Of a stretch of DNA of 35,516 nt, positions 33,401 to 35,516 are shown in pieces. This DNA comes from Fibrobacterota bacterium. Lineage in GTDB: Bacteria > Fibrobacterota > OXYB2-FULL-49-7 > JAEUSG01. The position numbers and the translations under genes are program-made. The stretch's first letter is position 1; every line of letters starts with the position of its first letter. The notes beneath the pieces were generated by a model. That model saw only the letters and a program-made list of their open reading frames with translations, was not told where the DNA came from and ran no database searches. The stretch spans positions 1 through 35,516 of the forward strand of contig JAEUSG010000087.1 in assembly GCA_016788315.1 (NCBI GenBank). The letters are read 5' to 3'.

Positions 33401-35171
33401 TTGCATCGCCAAGAATGAGAAGATAGAGCGGTTTAGGATTGAACGTGGAAATGGCGTATGCAACATATGCCTTGATTGCTGCAGGATCTACAGCACCGGT
33501 TCCAAATCGATCATATACTGCATCAACAGGGGCAAAAAATGAGGAGATTCCCTGTAACGTTCTGTGACGGGCATGTTCTTCGGCGGCCTCTCTCATGCCT
33601 GACGGGCCAATCATTAAAAGCGCCGCGCCGCCTGAAGCGGGAGCGAGAACGGTATCCCGCCAGATTTCAATTTTTTCAGGTGCAGAAACAGATGGTGTCA
33701 TAAAATATTCTGCAGACGATGATCTCACATCGTAAAGTTCAAGTGTAGCAAGCCTCATCTGCATACCGGTAAAACGCCGCCCTTCAAGATCCCATATTTC
33801 CGGAACGGCTGCAAAACCCTTTACAGGAAGCAGATATGAAGCACGGTTTTTAATTATAGAAGTGTCAAGGTTAACGGAAATTGATCCAGTGCCGGTATAC
33901 ATAGGAGCAGCATCATATTCAGCATCTAAATAATTCAAATAGAGGCAGTCATTCCTGGAATATAGAATAGATAATGTGTTTGTTCCCCCGCTTAATGCCT
34001 TTAAAGTAGTAGCTGAAAGTTCAGATTCAAAAACAGCCTCACGCTGGCCTGTCCAGGAAAGTGTCGAATCCCCGTTAGACAGGGCCAATCTTGTATTGTT
34101 AAGGAAGATCTGTACAGCATGTACGCTGTATCCGTATCCAAGAAAACCTATCCGCAGCTTTGCTGAACCATTTGAAGCAGGCGGAGCATCAATTTTAAAT
34201 GTAATATCCTTTTTGCCGGTTGCTGTGGATGGAGAACACATTCCCACCCACATCCAGTAGTCGCTAGGCGCCGATTCTATCGACAGCGGATCTGTCTTGT
34301 CTGAGTTTATACTGTCGGGACTGCTGACTCTTACAATGATGTTATCCTCTTCAATGTGAACTTTTTTTCTGAACGAAGATACATTGACAATATTACGGTT
34401 TATATTTGAAAATGATGAAGGATCAAATGGATGGATTAAACCATTGGAATCCAGATACTGAGGACCTCCGTAAATCAGCGGAGCCCTTAACCCGGGAATA
34501 GAGCCTATTCCGAGATAATAGCATTTTGAAAAGGTCTGCTCTGCAAAGTGAGTTCCATCTCTCCCTTTCTCATGTGTCCCGTAAAAAAGCACTCTGTCAC
34601 CGGATTGAAACTTTCCATGATATGCTGTTTCTACGCTTATCGGACACTCTTTTCCTTCTGTCCATATGGAGATGTTGTCGGGATTTATTGCGGCAACAGA
34701 GAGACCTGCACTGGCAAGATCATCATATGTTACAGCATATATCCCTTCCCGCATAACCTTGATTCTTGCTTTTATGCCTGCCGTAGAAAATGGAGCCGCA
34801 GCTTTTGCCTGTACTGCAGAAGTTTTCGCAGCCGGTTTGTATTTAAGGTTAACTTTCAGCGTTCCGGAAAAAGGAAGCATTGTATCCGGGTATATTCTTA
34901 CTCCGCCAACTCTTTTTCCGCCTGCAATTCCCGATGCTCCGACGGCGCAAATAAACGATCTGCCGGATACAGAAGCAGCTGCCGACTCAATTTCAGAGTT
35001 GTCAGGAAGAGAGACCATTTTAAGAATAAAACGCTTTCCGGCTGCATCACGGATGCTTGTTGCACATACCGCTGAATCTGCTCGCAGATCAAGCGATAAG
35101 ACCGAAGAGGCCGCTGTCATTGACGACGAAAGTATTAAAAAGGCATATATGAGTTTTGTTTTTATATTCAT
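30489..35171 (-). CDS. C25 (gingipain/PorU-like) peptidase, candidate T9SS sortase
   Basis: 1560 residues. Signal peptide about 1-21. N-terminal beta-rich region (to about 540) as in PorU proteins, then the caspase-like C25 core (about 545-875): KPLYLLILGDA, VPTYF, DPFPDISIGRIPGQT, catalytic H736 in FFYGHGGGSVW and C773 in LSLTCLTGSF, then NLLGDPSMPIAYP. After it come beta sandwiches including a CARDB-like unit (about 1105-1200, LRFINQGESDASPFSVSIN) and a FlgD/T9SS-like tail from 1465 (NHPNPFGKSTIFAYTI ... WDAIDKDGKKIPNGPYYVKF). PorU cleaves the C-terminal domain from T9SS cargo and joins cargo to a surface lipid; the many such domains in this window need that enzyme. A secreted protease is the alternative. 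ATGA overlap with the upstream gene. Confidence 0.82.
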   Translation of the reverse strand: MNIKTKLIYAFLILSSSMTAASSVLSLDLRADSAVCATSIRDAAGKRFILKMVSLPDNSEIESAAASVSGRSFICAVGASGIAGGKRVGGVRIYPDTMLPFSGTLKVNLKYKPAAKTSAVQAKAAAPFSTAGIKARIKVMREGIYAVTYDDLASAGLSVAAINPDNISIWTEGKECPISVETAYHGKFQSGDRVLFYGTHEKGRDGTHFAEQTFSKCYYLGIGSIPGLRAPLIYGGPQYLDSNGLIHPFDPSSFSNINRNIVNVSSFRKKVHIEEDNIIVRVSSPDSINSDKTDPLSIESAPSDYWMWVGMCSPSTATGKKDITFKIDAPPASNGSAKLRIGFLGYGYSVHAVQIFLNNTRLALSNGDSTLSWTGQREAVFESELSATTLKALSGGTNTLSILYSRNDCLYLNYLDAEYDAAPMYTGTGSISVNLDTSIIKNRASYLLPVKGFAAVPEIWDLEGRRFTGMQMRLATLELYDVRSSSAEYFMTPSVSAPEKIEIWRDTVLAPASGGAALLMIGPSGMREAAEEHARHRTLQGISSFFAPVDAVYDRFGTGAVDPAAIKAYVAYAISTFNPKPLYLLILGDATELSDKKSRKRTQVPTYFTQVNGWGIASADSRFTTVSGDDPFPDISIGRIPGQTPEAVGAVLAKIRNSEKSPKPGLWRNDFIMLGGLEKNFTESNNYFHTNIAGRAFNVLRADADPASEYNFGAATSSEVSSLFNKGALFAFFYGHGGGSVWSDGRPLPMMDNFAAAQLSNINALPIVLSLTCLTGSFETVTEGLSYDLFPPLGETMLLSPKGGSSAFYGASGHSFSISDYMLGELLLYEAASLSHNRVGDLINSAEQSMIAAYGADYFHVIAQYNLLGDPSMPIAYPESLSAVTILNQNPQSGDTLRIAVRTQSRMNGEAVIRIYGDDGLLSVQYAVPYSGTSDTLLLPLRAGRQYTGALLRVLITDGTRTASGSTMFATSTPSIINPRLHAISSTGDTISKVRFSMTDSVEARFSVRLPSGFSIDTAALYWEESSVKDNNVLPANRIVLKEDTASSLPGLTAFITENRIYLDPSIFSRKKGINYCISIRYRSADNTSRLIRTFYFASVLTPPDLAFLLDNGLRLVNEGRIVARLRFINQGESDASPFSVSINVNSNQTVSIPYLEVLPKRGVDSIDLPFNAEGYFTVKATLDSDNRITETDKANNVTSRSFGIRGSTLGRLDSVIYAPYGGVAVSLRSNADTLLLRLIQDEIDSLHNGFPVFTAATAYPLRPGQHALRVAGADSIARYVFTASADGGSSELKFSYTLPPDYKALYGNAAKIFGFFRFDTAIGYWRFMEGSVDTSSNTVSIYGYPGYRYTPGFRTDMTGPVIRALSAGRNLDFPDFVPVETPIDILFEDNSAVDTGSVKLFLKGFEPIPRNRYSLGLSGGSGNSVASFRPFRRGSDSLYAVAKDVNGNISDTLGVAFTLGSRLALRSFANHPNPFGKSTIFAYTIEDEADVELRIYTLAGYLVKVFKSENIIGYHEIPWDAIDKDGKKIPNGPYYVKFTAKNRSATIERIFKIAKTEGR

Positions 35172-35516
35172 AATGGCGGTAAATGAAGTGAGGCAGCCGC
35201 AACACCATAGGCTTTTTCGCCCTGCTGCGGAATTTCAACAATCAGCCTTATGCCAAACGGTTTTCCCGCTCTGCCAGCTCTATTTCCCCATACTCTTAAA
35301 GAGTCAACTGGAGCTCCTGTTAACTGCCTGGTATATTGCTTTACATCATTAAAACTATGCGGAACAGCTATTTCCAACAGAACTGAATCAGCCATCACTA
35401 TTGCTATGTTCTGTGTAAGACCGAGCTGTGCAAAAACGGTATAATAGACAACAGGATAATTTTCTCTAATTACAACAGAATCAATAACAGGCGCTTTATC
35501 AAGAAGCTGTATTGTG
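35168..35516 (-). CDS. Unidentified protein, C-terminal part (gene runs off the window)
   Basis: The open frame continues to the window edge, so the start lies beyond it; the internal GTG at 35398 is not a convincing start. The visible 115 residues (TIQLLDKAPVIDSVVIRENY ... SVLLEIAVPHSFNDVKQYTR ... APVDSLRVWGNRAGRAGKP ... VEIPQQGEKAYGVAAASLHL) are beta-rich and have no motif I recognise. Its TGA overlaps the peptidase start (ATGA), so both are translated together and may act in the same T9SS-related process. Confidence 0.7.
   Translation of the reverse strand, partial: TIQLLDKAPVIDSVVIRENYPVVYYTVFAQLGLTQNIAIVMADSVLLEIAVPHSFNDVKQYTRQLTGAPVDSLRVWGNRAGRAGKPFGIRLIVEIPQQGEKAYGVAAASLHLPPL

Noticed and set aside
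34548..35352. Open frames of 175 and 228 residues on the plus strand
   Set aside because: They are antisense shadows of the C25 peptidase gene, with no ribosome site or recognisable domain.
1..35516. CRISPR arrays, insertion sequences, tRNA or rRNA genes, integrase or attachment sites
   Set aside because: No repeat-spacer pattern, transposase or integrase motifs or tRNA cloverleaf was seen on either strand by eye.

Overview
The window looks like accessory and housekeeping chromosome from an anaerobic or microaerobic member of the Fibrobacterota (Chitinispirillia-like), probably a polysaccharide degrader. Evidence: one regulator of the TIGR02147 family, typical of that phylum; at least six secreted proteins ending in a type IX secretion (T9SS)-like C-terminal domain of the form PNPF ... 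WDG ... G.Y; a gingipain/PorU-like C25 peptidase; and moderate AT-richness. The phylum is an inference; no rRNA or tRNA gene is visible.

Layout. 1-503 is the broken tail of a secreted NPCBM/Ig-like protein. 616-4172 holds a YqaB-like HAD phosphatase and a large secreted PL1-type pectate lyase. 4481-5047 holds an RRM RNA-binding protein, a clear Rho-independent terminator and a 48-residue basic protein. 5062-8733 is a divergent pair: a sigma-54 activator and a secreted Kelch-like protein, with a near-consensus -24/-12 promoter between them. 8716-12983 holds a hemerythrin protein with an FNR-like box, a Fic protein behind three direct repeats, an MFS transporter, and a coupled secreted/membrane pair. 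13134-17014 is an apparent operon of TIGR02147 regulator, lipoprotein and VIT-domain surface protein. 17042-18115 is an Old Yellow Enzyme. 18092-23382 is a second sigma-54 activator divergent from a secreted NHL-like beta-propeller, again with a -24/-12 element. 23385-27216 repeats the layout with an AraC regulator and a paralogous propeller. 27258-35516 is a minus-strand operon: an end-truncated CDS, C25/PorU-like peptidase, rsmI, lnt and a FemAB/GNAT-like protein.

How it fits together. The most interesting signal is the repeated cassette 'cytoplasmic regulator facing a T9SS-exported beta-propeller', present three times. Two copies use paralogous sigma-54 activators whose N-terminal half seems to contain a PAS-like segment and a beta-rich, concanavalin/LamG-like segment, unusual for a cytoplasmic regulator. 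Each has a sigma-54 promoter in front of the secreted target and none is visible in the other intergenic regions. A plausible reading is that these regulators sense intracellular (oligo)saccharides or a related signal and switch on surface glycan-binding proteins. Secreted-protein genes carry strong Shine-Dalgarno sequences, while the regulators lack them, and most convergent gene ends overlap.
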